A DNA stretch of 5,976 bases, from the NCBI GenBank assembly GCA_020061545.1, contig JAGUYA010000072.1:1-5976 (forward strand), in the 5' to 3' direction. The notes beneath the pieces were generated by a model. The model worked only from the letters and a program-made list of their open reading frames with translations, searched no databases and had not been told where the DNA came from. Position 1 is the stretch's first letter. Every line of letters begins with the position of its first letter. Of this stretch, positions 1-5,151 are shown one piece after another. The translations under genes were made by a program, and so were the position numbers. The stretch comes from Candidatus Omnitrophota bacterium. GTDB lineage: Bacteria > Omnitrophota > Gorgyraeia > Gygaellales > Profunditerraquicolaceae.

Positions 1-48
1 ATTTGGGATTTGGTAGTATTTGGATTTGGAATTTTTCATTTCAAGTTA
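1..48. repeat. ATTTGG-word repeat, copy downstream of accC
   Basis: Degenerate tandem copies of ATTTGG/ATTTGGG on the plus strand run into the window edge. Bases 1-27 are identical to 2167-2193, and the match continues with small indels to about 48 (a TTTTTCAT block followed by AAGTTA). Both copies lie immediately beyond a stop codon on the transcribed strand: this one after accC, the other after efp. The left end of the array lies outside the window. No U-run follows a stem, so it does not look like an intrinsic terminator. Confidence 0.8.
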
Positions 49-64
49 GTGGTGTCAAAACAGT

Positions 65-1435
65 TTATTCATTTTGCGAGAGATCTTTATATTCATCTTT
101 GAGCATCTCTTGGACAAAATGAGTCGATATATCCCCTTTGATAAACAAAGAATTTTCTAGTAAACGCAAATGAAATGGTATAGTTGTCTTTATGGGAGCA
201 ATATTAAATTCGCTTAATGCCCGCTGCATAATCCTGATTGCTTCTTGGCGCGCATTGCCATGAGTAATGACTTTAGCTACGAGAGAATCATAAAAAGAAG
301 AAATTTCATATCCAGGATAGATATGCGTGTCTAAACGTACACCGGGCCCACCAGGTAAATTAAGTGTTTCAATTCTTCCCGGGCAGGGCATAAAGTTGTT
401 CTCGGGGTCTTCGGCATTTATACGGCATTCTATAGCTACTCCCTTTATTTGAATATCATCTTGCTGAAAGCGCAATTTTTCACCCGCGGCAACGCGCATC
501 TGTTCTTTGATTAAATCTATTCCGGTGACCATTTCAGTTACGGGGTGTTCCACCTGAATTCTGGTATTCATCTCCATAAAATAAAAATTATTATCCTGAT
601 CTAATAAAAACTCAATGGTTCCTGCACCAATGTAGTTTATGGTCCTTGCGCCCTTTATGGCTAATTCGCCTAAGCGTTTACGCAGTCTATTATCTACTGC
701 TGAGGAGGGAGATTCTTCCAATAGTTTTTGATGTCTCCTCTGAATACTGCAATCTCTCTCGCCTAAATGGACGACGTGACCGTGTTTATCCGCTAAGATT
801 TGTATTTCTATATGCCGTGGTTTCTCGATATACTTTTCAATATATACATTAGGATTCCCAAAATTTGCTTCTGCTTCTGCCTGGGCAGTCATCAGACTTG
901 AGATTAACCTTATATCATTATGACATATCCTCATTCCTTTTCCGCCGCCGCCCGCGGCTGCTTTTATAATCACAGGGTAGCCTATCCTTTTGGCTGTTCT
1001 TACGGCTTCTTCTTTATTTTTAATTATCTCTATACTGCCTGGAACTATATGTAGGCCTGCTTTCTGCATATTGGCCCGCGCCGCTATTTTATCACCCATG
1101 AGTCTAATATTTTCTGGCGTAGGACCAATAAAAGTTATCTGGCAGGATTCGCAGATTTCCGCAAAATGAGGGTTTTCGGCAAGGAAACCGTATCCCGGAT
1201 GTATGGCATCTACATCCGTAATTTCTGCAGCGCTTATAATTGCAGGGATATTTAAATAACTATTGCTGCTCTGGGCCTTTCCTATACAAATAGCCTCGTC
1301 AGCGAAATGCACATGTAAGGAATCTTTATCTGCTTCAGAATATACAGCTACTGTACGGATACCTAATTCTCGACAAGCACGGATTATTCTTAGGGCTATT
1401 TCGCCCCGGTTGGCGATGAGTATTTTGGAGAACAT
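65..1435 (-). CDS. accC: Acetyl-CoA carboxylase, biotin carboxylase subunit
   Basis: AccC carries out the ATP-dependent carboxylation of biotin on AccB, the first half-reaction of acetyl-CoA carboxylase, which makes malonyl-CoA for fatty acid synthesis in the cytoplasm. The 456 residues match the family length of about 450. The biotin carboxylase N-domain opens with [17 protein letters not shown]. The ATP-grasp domain has K116, K158 and the glycine loop GGGGKGMR (162-169), then [12 protein letters not shown] (226-237), E275 and the active-site stretch [11 protein letters not shown] (288-298) with E288, N290 and R292. The C-terminal domain includes ECRINAEDP. All catalytic residues I could place are present. 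The ATG at 1435 is chosen because it gives the canonical N-terminus. There is no good Shine-Dalgarno: the bases before it (TGCTCATTTAAG) are the end of a repeat element. accB lies directly upstream, separated by 173 bp filled by that element. AccC rather than pyruvate or propionyl-CoA carboxylase is favoured by the adjacent stand-alone AccB. Confidence 0.97.
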   Translation of the reverse strand: MFSKILIANRGEIALRIIRACRELGIRTVAVYSEADKDSLHVHFADEAICIGKAQSSNSYLNIPAIISAAEITDVDAIHPGYGFLAENPHFAEICESCQITFIGPTPENIRLMGDKIAARANMQKAGLHIVPGSIEIIKNKEEAVRTAKRIGYPVIIKAAAGGGGKGMRICHNDIRLISSLMTAQAEAEANFGNPNVYIEKYIEKPRHIEIQILADKHGHVVHLGERDCSIQRRHQKLLEESPSSAVDNRLRKRLGELAIKGARTINYIGAGTIEFLLDQDNNFYFMEMNTRIQVEHPVTEMVTGIDLIKEQMRVAAGEKLRFQQDDIQIKGVAIECRINAEDPENNFMPCPGRIETLNLPGGPGVRLDTHIYPGYEISSFYDSLVAKVITHGNARQEAIRIMQRALSEFNIAPIKTTIPFHLRLLENSLFIKGDISTHFVQEMLKDEYKDLSQNE

Positions 1436-1438
1436 CTT

Positions 1439-1612
1439 AAATGAGCAGATAACTTACGGAGCGAAAGCGACGTAAGTTATAGCGAAGCGTCTGCGAATTA
1501 ACCCCGCCCTTTTGGATATTTTTTAGTACCACTAATTAGCCCCAAAAGAGCGGGGTATGTTCAGCCATACAACTTATATCGTTCTTACGAACTCCATAAG
1601 TTGTGGCTTCAC
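1439..1612 (-). repeat. Composite three-hairpin repeat, copy 1 (accB/accC gap)
   Basis: Read on the minus strand, the element starts with GTGAAGCC (1612-1605), followed by hairpin 1 (arms 1596-1608 and 1563-1577, word ACAACTTAT) and linker TGGCTGAAC (1567-1559). Hairpin 2 follows (arms 1542-1556 and 1501-1515, CCCCGC stem, 26-base loop), then linker TTAATTCGCA (1501-1492). Hairpin 3 has arms 1471-1480 and 1449-1458 (word ATAACTTACG, loop of GCGAAAGCGA type), and the element ends TGCTCATTT (1447-1439). The same linkers in the same order occur in the opposite orientation at 3899-4084. The element fills the whole gap: its first bases contain the accB stop codon and its last base is 3 bp before the accC start. 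No U-run follows any stem. Whether it acts as DNA or RNA is unknown. Confidence 0.82.
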
Positions 1613-2067
1613 ATAGGTTCGATAAGAAACATAGGTTGTCCAAATTCTATGGGTTCGGTATTATCCACAAGAATTTCTAAGACTTTGCCTTTGACTTCTG
1701 ATTTTATTTCATTCATCAATTTCATGGCCTCAATGATACAGATGACCTGGCCTGGTTCGATGATCTGACTTACTTCCACATAGGGTGGCGCCTCAGGTGA
1801 AGGTGCACGGTAGAAAGTCCCTACCATAGGTGCCTTTATCTCTACTGTTTTTGCGGTTATTTTTTCCAAAGTCTGAAGGGTTTCTTCTTCTCTGGGACGA
1901 CCCTCTGCTACCCTTGTCCTTTCTACTACTATAGGTCCGCTGGACGCATCTATGCCCGCATTGGTCTTTCTCAATCTGATGCGCATACCATCTTTTTCTA
2001 TTTCCAGCTCTACCAGACCATTTTCATTCATAAGATTGATCATTTCCTTTATCTCTTTTATGTTCAC
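1609..2067 (-). CDS. accB: Acetyl-CoA carboxylase biotin carboxyl carrier protein (BCCP)
   Basis: AccB carries the biotin that AccC carboxylates and that the carboxyltransferase then uses to form malonyl-CoA. The 152 residues show the usual layout. An N-terminal helical segment for AccC contact (1-35, MNIKEIKEMINLMNENGLVE) is followed by a linker rich in charged residues (about 36-75). The biotinyl/lipoyl domain (76-152) has EAMKLMNEI, with K116 as the biotin-accepting lysine. PSPEAPPYVEV (89-99) corresponds to the 'thumb' typical of AccB-type carriers, which argues against a decarboxylase or pyruvate carboxylase domain. The start codon is GTG at 2067-2065, supported by a GGGAAGGTG ribosome-binding sequence and by fit to the family N-terminus. 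The TGA stop lies inside the GTGAAGCC end of the composite repeat that separates accB from accC. Confidence 0.96.
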   Translation of the reverse strand: MNIKEIKEMINLMNENGLVELEIEKDGMRIRLRKTNAGIDASSGPIVVERTRVAEGRPREEETLQTLEKITAKTVEIKAPMVGTFYRAPSPEAPPYVEVSQIIEPGQVICIIEAMKLMNEIKSEVKGKVLEILVDNTEPIEFGQPMFLIEPM

Positions 2068-2071
2068 CCTG

Positions 2072-2080
2072 CACCTTCCC
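2072..2080 (-). promoter_or_regulatory. Ribosome binding site of accB
   Basis: On the minus strand GGGAAGGTG lies four bases before the GTG codon at 2067-2065. It supports the GTG start, since no ATG in this frame would give the full conserved AccB N-terminus. Confidence 0.6.
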
Positions 2081-2114
2081 TTTTATTGTTTCTCTTACTT
2101 TAATATCTTTTGTT

Positions 2115-2216
2115 CAAATCCCAATTTCCAAATCCCAATGGGTTTTGGATTTGGGATTTTGGGTTTATTTGGGATTTGGTAGTATTTGGATTTTGGATTT
2201 TTCATATTAAGTTAAT
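2115..2216. repeat. ATTTGG-word inverted array in the efp/accB gap
   Basis: The left part (2115-2136) has CAAATCCC-type words, and the right part (2147-2199) has their reverse complement, ATTTGGG/ATTTGG, in several degenerate copies. The two sides can fold as a long imperfect hairpin around 2137-2146. The right end (2167 to about 2216) is a near copy of 1-48, with the first 27 bases identical. The array occupies most of the 159 bp gap between efp and accB. The rest of the gap (2081-2114) is pyrimidine-rich on the plus strand and shows nothing else recognisable. Confidence 0.82.
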
Positions 2217-2226
2217 GATATCTTTT

Positions 2227-2793
2227 TTATGAATACACCCTCTCAATATATTCTCCTGTTCGGGTATCTACCTTAATCTTATCCCCCGTATCTATAAAAA
2301 GCGGCACCTGTATAGTTGCGCCGGTTTCTATTTGTGCGGGCTTTGTGCCGCTTTTGGCAGTATCACCTTTTATACCCGGTTCGGTATGAATGATTTTAAA
2401 CTCAATAAAATTAGGCAGATTTATGTTTAACGTTTCATTTTTATAAAAATACCCTATAACTTCAAGATTATCTTTTAAAAATTTCTTCTTATCGCCAAGA
2501 TTATCTTCGGATATAGTTATTTCTTCAAAATTATCCTGGTCCATAAAATGGTAGATGCTGCCTGATGCATAAAGGTATTGCAGTTTTCTCTCTTCCACAA
2601 AGGCGCTCTCTATTTTTTCATCGCCCCTGAATGTCTTTTCCTGGATACTACTATTTTTTAGATTTCTTAATTTTGCCCGGACAAAAGCAGCACCTTTACC
2701 GGGTTTTACGTGCTGGGTTTCTATAACTAGATACGCCTCGTCGTCAACCAATATCGTTAGTCCTGACTTGACGTCATTTATGGAGAGTGCCAC
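2227..2793 (-). CDS. efp: Translation elongation factor P
   Basis: EF-P binds the ribosome between the P and E sites and relieves stalling at consecutive prolines. The protein has 188 residues, the usual length. It has the KOW-like N-domain (about 1-62) with the tip loop HVKPGKGAAF, a middle OB domain (about 66-126) and a C-terminal OB domain (about 129-186) ending in the conserved FIDTGDKIKVDTRTGEYIERV region. The tip residue is K33, equivalent to the modified lysine K34 of E. coli. This points to a lysine-type modification (EpmA/EpmB-like or Bacillus-type) rather than arginine rhamnosylation; no modification gene is in the window. The start is GTG (2793-2791), preceded by AAAGGA at 2812-2807 with a long 13-base spacer. 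The first 20 bases overlap the end of the peptidase gene, which suggests coupled translation. Confidence 0.96.
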   Translation of the reverse strand: MALSINDVKSGLTILVDDEAYLVIETQHVKPGKGAAFVRAKLRNLKNSSIQEKTFRGDEKIESAFVEERKLQYLYASGSIYHFMDQDNFEEITISEDNLGDKKKFLKDNLEVIGYFYKNETLNINLPNFIEFKIIHTEPGIKGDTAKSGTKPAQIETGATIQVPLFIDTGDKIKVDTRTGEYIERVYS

Positions 2794-3889
2794 TTAATAT
2801 TTCGCATCCTTTCTGAGTTACTAAAACTATGTCCTCTAATCTTATCCCAAATTTATTGGGTAGATAAATCGCGGGTTCAATGGTAAATACCATTCCTGGC
2901 TTTAAAACCCCTCTTCCTTTGCTAGATATATGGGGTTCTTCGTGTACCTCTAATCCTATGCCGTGGCCCAAATTATGACCAAAAAACCCGCCGTATCCTT
3001 TCTGGGTTATATATTGGCGGGCAACCACATCAATCTTATTTATATGAACAGCCGGCTTTATTCTTCTTATTGCCTTCTCTTGCGCCCTGCGGACTATATC
3101 GTAAATCCCCCTAACAGTAGAACTTATTTTACCCAAAAAGAAAACCCTTGTCAAGTCAGATTTATACCCCAGATAGTCGACGCCAATATCCACCAATACA
3201 GGTTTGTTATTTTTTATCTTTCTCTGAGAAGTTAGATGATGAGGAAAGCTGGAATTTGGACCAGAGGCAACAATTATGTCAAATGCCGAGCTACGAGCAC
3301 CGTTATACCTTATAAATCGTTCTATTTCTGCAGCCACTTCAATTTCTTTCTTACCCTCTGATATAAAATCTTTAATAAATCTGAGTGCCTTTATGGAAAT
3401 CTCGCTGGCTTTTTTTATCTTTTCTAATTCCTCGGCATTCTTTATCTGCCTTAGCTCTTCTACCAAATCATGAGTAGGAATTAAATCCCCTTTTTTACTT
3501 AATTCTTCCTTTATCTTTTTATACTCGGCAAACGGCAGGTATCTTTCTTCAAATGCCAAGCGTTTGAGACCAAGGTCTCTACAGAGATCTGCTATTATCC
3601 TAAAAATAGAACCGTTTGATTTCTTTATTGTAGCGATTTTTTGCAGATGCTTTTTAGCTTCTTGCGTATATCTTGAGTCTGTGATATAGATATTTTCTTT
3701 TTTTGAGATTAAAAAATAGGAGTCTCGGCTGGTAAAATTAGCCAGATACGAGATATTGGCAGGAGAAGATACAAGTAGCCCATCAAGATCTTCTTGTGCT
3801 AATTTCGTATATATATTCTTTATATGCAAATTCACCCCGCTCTTCTTTAAGTTATTTATATTATGATTGTTAAGAAGGGCGGGGTCCAT
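2774..3889 (-). CDS. pepP: M24B-family Xaa-Pro aminopeptidase (PepP/PepQ-like)
   Basis: This is a metallopeptidase of the creatinase/prolidase fold that removes N-terminal residues before proline or splits X-Pro dipeptides in the cytoplasm. The longest frame gives 371 residues. The creatinase N-domain spans about 22-145 and the pita-bread catalytic domain about 155-365. All five metal ligands are visible: D234 (VDIG), D245 (SDLTRVF), H309 (NLGHGIGLEVHE), E338 (TIEPAIY) and E352 (RLED). The start is uncertain. The ATG at 3889 has no Shine-Dalgarno, and the first 18 codons coincide with a hairpin repeat (3834-3885) and look unlike the family. A GTG at 3835 would give 353 residues beginning VNLHIKNIYTKL, which fits the family better but also lacks a clear ribosome-binding site. 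The outer limit is listed here. The 3' end overlaps efp by 20 bp, a common pairing. Aminopeptidase versus prolidase specificity cannot be decided from sequence. Confidence 0.92.
   Translation of the reverse strand: MDPALLNNHNINNLKKSGVNLHIKNIYTKLAQEDLDGLLVSSPANISYLANFTSRDSYFLISKKENIYITDSRYTQEAKKHLQKIATIKKSNGSIFRIIADLCRDLGLKRLAFEERYLPFAEYKKIKEELSKKGDLIPTHDLVEELRQIKNAEELEKIKKASEISIKALRFIKDFISEGKKEIEVAAEIERFIRYNGARSSAFDIIVASGPNSSFPHHLTSQRKIKNNKPVLVDIGVDYLGYKSDLTRVFFLGKISSTVRGIYDIVRRAQEKAIRRIKPAVHINKIDVVARQYITQKGYGGFFGHNLGHGIGLEVHEEPHISSKGRGVLKPGMVFTIEPAIYLPNKFGIRLEDIVLVTQKGCEILSGTLHK
3834..3885. repeat. Hairpin repeat inside the first codons of the pepP frame
   Basis: Arms ACCCCGCTCTTCTTTAA (3834-3850) and TTAAGAAGGGCGGGGT (3870-3885) enclose a 19-base AT-rich loop. 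The stem has one bulge and one T-G pair. It closely resembles hairpin 2 of the composite repeat at 1501-1556, sharing CCCCGCTCTT and AAGGGCGGGG when both are read in the element's orientation. It lies 13 bp from the second composite copy. It covers the region between the two candidate pepP starts, so the GTG at 3835-3833 sits at the base of the stem. Confidence 0.75.
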
Positions 3890-3898
3890 CTAACATAA

Positions 3899-4084
3899 GT
3901 GAAGCCATAACCCAGCCCTAATTTCGATACTAACACACTATATTGGAAATTAGAGCTGGGTTATTTGGCTGAACTTATCCCCCACCACTTTCGTATTTAG
4001 CCCACGCTATATTGAAAGTGGTGGGGGATTAAATTCGCACTTATAACTTAGCTTCACTATCGTTCGCTAAGTTATGTGCTCATT
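3899..4084 (+). repeat. Composite three-hairpin repeat, copy 2 (aroQ/pepP gap)
   Basis: Read on the plus strand, it opens with GTGAAGCC (3899-3906), followed by hairpin 1 (arms about 3907-3925 and 3946-3965, ATAACCCAGC stem) and TGGCTGAAC (3966-3974). Hairpin 2 has perfect 16-base arms (3977-3992 and 4014-4029, ATCCCCCACCACTTTC). TTAAATTCGCA (4029-4039) leads to hairpin 3 (arms 4043-4052 and 4066-4075, ATAACTTAGC), and the element ends TGCTCATT (4077-4084). Linkers and order match the inverted copy at 1439-1612, but stems 1 and 2 have entirely different sequence. The loops of hairpins 1 and 2 share CACRCTATATTG. The element fills the 182 bp gap, and its far end supplies the last codons and stop of aroQ. 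No U-run follows a stem in either direction. Confidence 0.82.
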
Positions 4085-4515
4085 GAAAGTAAATCTATTA
4101 AAGCCTCCAAGCCGAGTAGATAACTTTTTAACCCAAAACCCATGATTGTCCCTTTCACCACCGGGCTGATAAGAGATTTCTGTCTAAATTCCTCTCGGGC
4201 ATAAATATTAGAAAGATGTACTTCCACGGTCAATACACCAGAAGCAGCGAGAGCATCCCTAATAGCAACGCTAGTGTGAGTATATGCCGCCGGGTTTATT
4301 AACAGGGCATGGTATTTATTTTTCATTTTACCGATGAGGTCTACAATTTTTCCTTCGTGATTAGATTGTTTTATAACTAAACTCACCTTTCTTTTTTGAG
4401 CAATCTTTTTTAATGCACTATTTATTTGTTGCAGTGTGACGTTGCCGTAAATGCCCGGCTCTCTTTTACCTAGTAAATTTAAATTCGGTCCGTGGATCAC
4501 CAGTATCTTTCTCAT
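4072..4515 (-). CDS. aroQ: Type II 3-dehydroquinate dehydratase
   Basis: AroQ converts 3-dehydroquinate to 3-dehydroshikimate, the third step of the shikimate pathway to aromatic amino acids, as a cytoplasmic dodecamer. At 147 residues it has the usual size. The signature [17 protein letters not shown] (8-24) holds R18 and the catalytic Y23 on the flexible lid. SNHEG (51-55), [16 protein letters not shown] (74-89, with N74 and H80) and [14 protein letters not shown] (98-111, with the catalytic H100 and substrate-binding R111) are all intact. The start ATG at 4515 gives the canonical N-terminus. Its upstream bases are the edge of a TTAAGA repeat array and contain no good Shine-Dalgarno. The last codons (ATG AGC ACA TAA) coincide with the end of the composite repeat at 3899-4084, so the extreme C-terminus may have been set by that repeat. 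The pepP-efp-accBC genes follow downstream. Confidence 0.97.
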   Translation of the reverse strand: MRKILVIHGPNLNLLGKREPGIYGNVTLQQINSALKKIAQKRKVSLVIKQSNHEGKIVDLIGKMKNKYHALLINPAAYTHTSVAIRDALAASGVLTVEVHLSNIYAREEFRQKSLISPVVKGTIMGFGLKSYLLGLEALIDLLSMST

Positions 4516-4530
4516 GATTAACTCAAAAGA

Positions 4531-4606
4531 TTAAGATTAAGACTAAGATTAAGGTCAAGGTTAAGGCATTTCTTAATCTCAGCCTCAATCTAAATCTTAT
4601 TCTTAA
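4531..4606. repeat. TTAAGA / TCTTAA inverted hexamer array
   Basis: Six consecutive 6-base units (TTAAGA, TTAAGA, CTAAGA, TTAAGG, TCAAGG, TTAAGG; 4531-4566) are followed by CATT and six units of the inverse type (TCTTAA, TCTCAG, CCTCAA, TCTAAA, TCTTAT, TCTTAA; 4571-4606). Period 6 is kept through both arms, and the arms can pair as one imperfect 36 bp hairpin. The array fills the gap between the zinc-ribbon gene and aroQ. The TAA stop of the zinc-ribbon gene (4605-4603) lies in the last unit. Confidence 0.88.
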
Positions 4607-4758
4607 TCTTCTGCCTCATCAATTAACATGATGGGGATATCATCTTTTATGGGATATTTTTTTCCACACTTTTTACAGACGATTTTATTATCTTTTAGCT
4701 CTACATCACCTTTACAGGCAGGACAGGCTAGGATAGCCAATAATTCTTTATCTAACAT
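4603..4758 (-). CDS. Trm112-like zinc-ribbon small protein
   Basis: A 51-residue protein whose frame opens MLDKELLAILACPACKGD. Two CxxC pairs (C12/C15 and C28/C31) form a zinc ribbon, and the protein ends with YPIKDDIPIML (35-45), the hallmark of the Trm112/UPF0434 (YcaR) family. In eukaryotes and archaea Trm112 is an activating partner of methyltransferases. The bacterial short forms are widespread but their role is not settled, so no partner is assigned. The start is firm: the ATG at 4758 follows a very strong AAGGAGGAGG six nearly optimal positions upstream region (4761-4770 with a two-base CA spacer to the ATG). The gene overlaps the end of the DUF1844 gene by 11 bp, which suggests coupled translation. 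Its stop codon lies in the inverted hexamer array downstream. The protein is small and soluble, with no signal peptide. Confidence 0.9.
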   Translation of the reverse strand: MLDKELLAILACPACKGDVELKDNKIVCKKCGKKYPIKDDIPIMLIDEAED

Positions 4759-5104
4759 TGCCTCCTCCTTGTGTTTTAGCTATATACTGCATTCTTAATT
4801 CGTAAAGTATATTTTCGAGAAAATTTGTTTCATCCTGAGTTAAGTTTCCTTTGGTCTTTTCTTTAAGCATCCCTAAAATATCAATAAGAAATTTAGCCTG
4901 CAGGAGGTTCTCTTCTTTCTTGTTTGTAACCGGGTTAGGGACTCCACCTAAGTCGATAGATGCCTGAAGCGAGAGAGTGGTAACAAAGAAAATAAAATCC
5001 GGTTCAGGCGGAATGGCTTTACCTTGTTTTTGTAAATTTTCCTTTTCTTTTTCTGCTGTCTCTTTCCAGCTTTCGTCAATATTTTTATTTGGCTCATCCA
5101 TCAT
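4748..5104 (-). CDS. DUF1844 domain protein
   Basis: A 118-residue soluble protein of unknown function. After a charged, probably disordered N-terminus (about 1-33), the DUF1844 region (about 36-110) shows FIFFVTTLSLQASIDLGG, then AKFLIDILGMLKEKTKGNLTQDE and a final LYELRMQYIAK, a pattern I recognise from this small family. It is probably helical. There is no signal peptide or membrane segment. The start is ATG at 5104 (a second ATG follows directly); the bases before it are ACTAGTA repeat words with no Shine-Dalgarno. The C-terminal QGGG codons double as the ribosome-binding site of the overlapping zinc-ribbon gene, so the two products are probably made together. The family has no established function, and none is assigned here. 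Confidence 0.88.
   Translation of the reverse strand: MMDEPNKNIDESWKETAEKEKENLQKQGKAIPPEPDFIFFVTTLSLQASIDLGGVPNPVTNKKEENLLQAKFLIDILGMLKEKTKGNLTQDETNFLENILYELRMQYIAKTQGGGNVR
4761..4770 (-). promoter_or_regulatory. Strong Shine-Dalgarno of the Trm112-like gene, inside the DUF1844 gene
   Basis: AAGGAGGAGG on the minus strand, two bases before the ATG at 4758. It also encodes part of the Gln-Gly-Gly-Gly tail of the DUF1844 protein. It is the clearest ribosome-binding sequence in the window and fixes the start of the small gene, although the spacing from the last G is short; the upstream AAGGAGG part gives a better spacing. Confidence 0.8.
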
Positions 5105-5151
5105 TTAGTAACTAGTAAACTAGTAACTCGTAACTAGTAATTTTCGAGTTA
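5104..5151. repeat. ACTAGTA heptamer array
   Basis: The 7-base units TTTAGTA (5104-5110), ACTAGTA (5111-5117), ACTAGTA (5119-5125), ACTCGTA (5126-5132) and ACTAGTA (5133-5139) are followed by an inverse word CGAGTTA (5145-5151) that pairs with TAACTCG at 5124-5130. The array fills the 44 bp between the MEMO and DUF1844 genes. Its inverse word contains the TAA stop of the MEMO gene, and its first unit touches the DUF1844 start codon. Confidence 0.83.

Noticed and set aside
24..57. Promoter on the minus strand after accC (TTGACA at 57-52)
   Set aside because: At 17-base spacing the -10 hexamer is AAAATT, only three matches to TATAAT, inside an AT-rich repeat.
1501..1556. GC-rich hairpin between accB and accC as an intrinsic terminator
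   Set aside because: No run of U follows the stem in the transcribed direction; the sequence after it is TTAATTCGCAGACG. The downstream gene is the partner subunit, so termination would be odd.
1439..1612. Riboswitch or tRNA-like structure upstream of accC
   Set aside because: It matches no riboswitch or tRNA pattern I know, and the inverted copy upstream of pepP has the opposite orientation relative to transcription, which argues against a fixed cis-acting switch.
3899..3974. Integron attC-like site (variable palindrome with conserved ends)
   Set aside because: The ends GTGAAGCC and TGGCTGAAC do not fit the attC core patterns RYYYAAC/GTTRRRY, and no cassette arrangement or integrase is present.
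3897..4080. Strong hairpins after aroQ as intrinsic terminators
   Set aside because: Neither strand has a U-run after any stem, and the stems are part of a repeat also found between accB and accC.
4531..4606. CRISPR array
   Set aside because: The unit is 6 bases with no spacers, and the array inverts in the middle.
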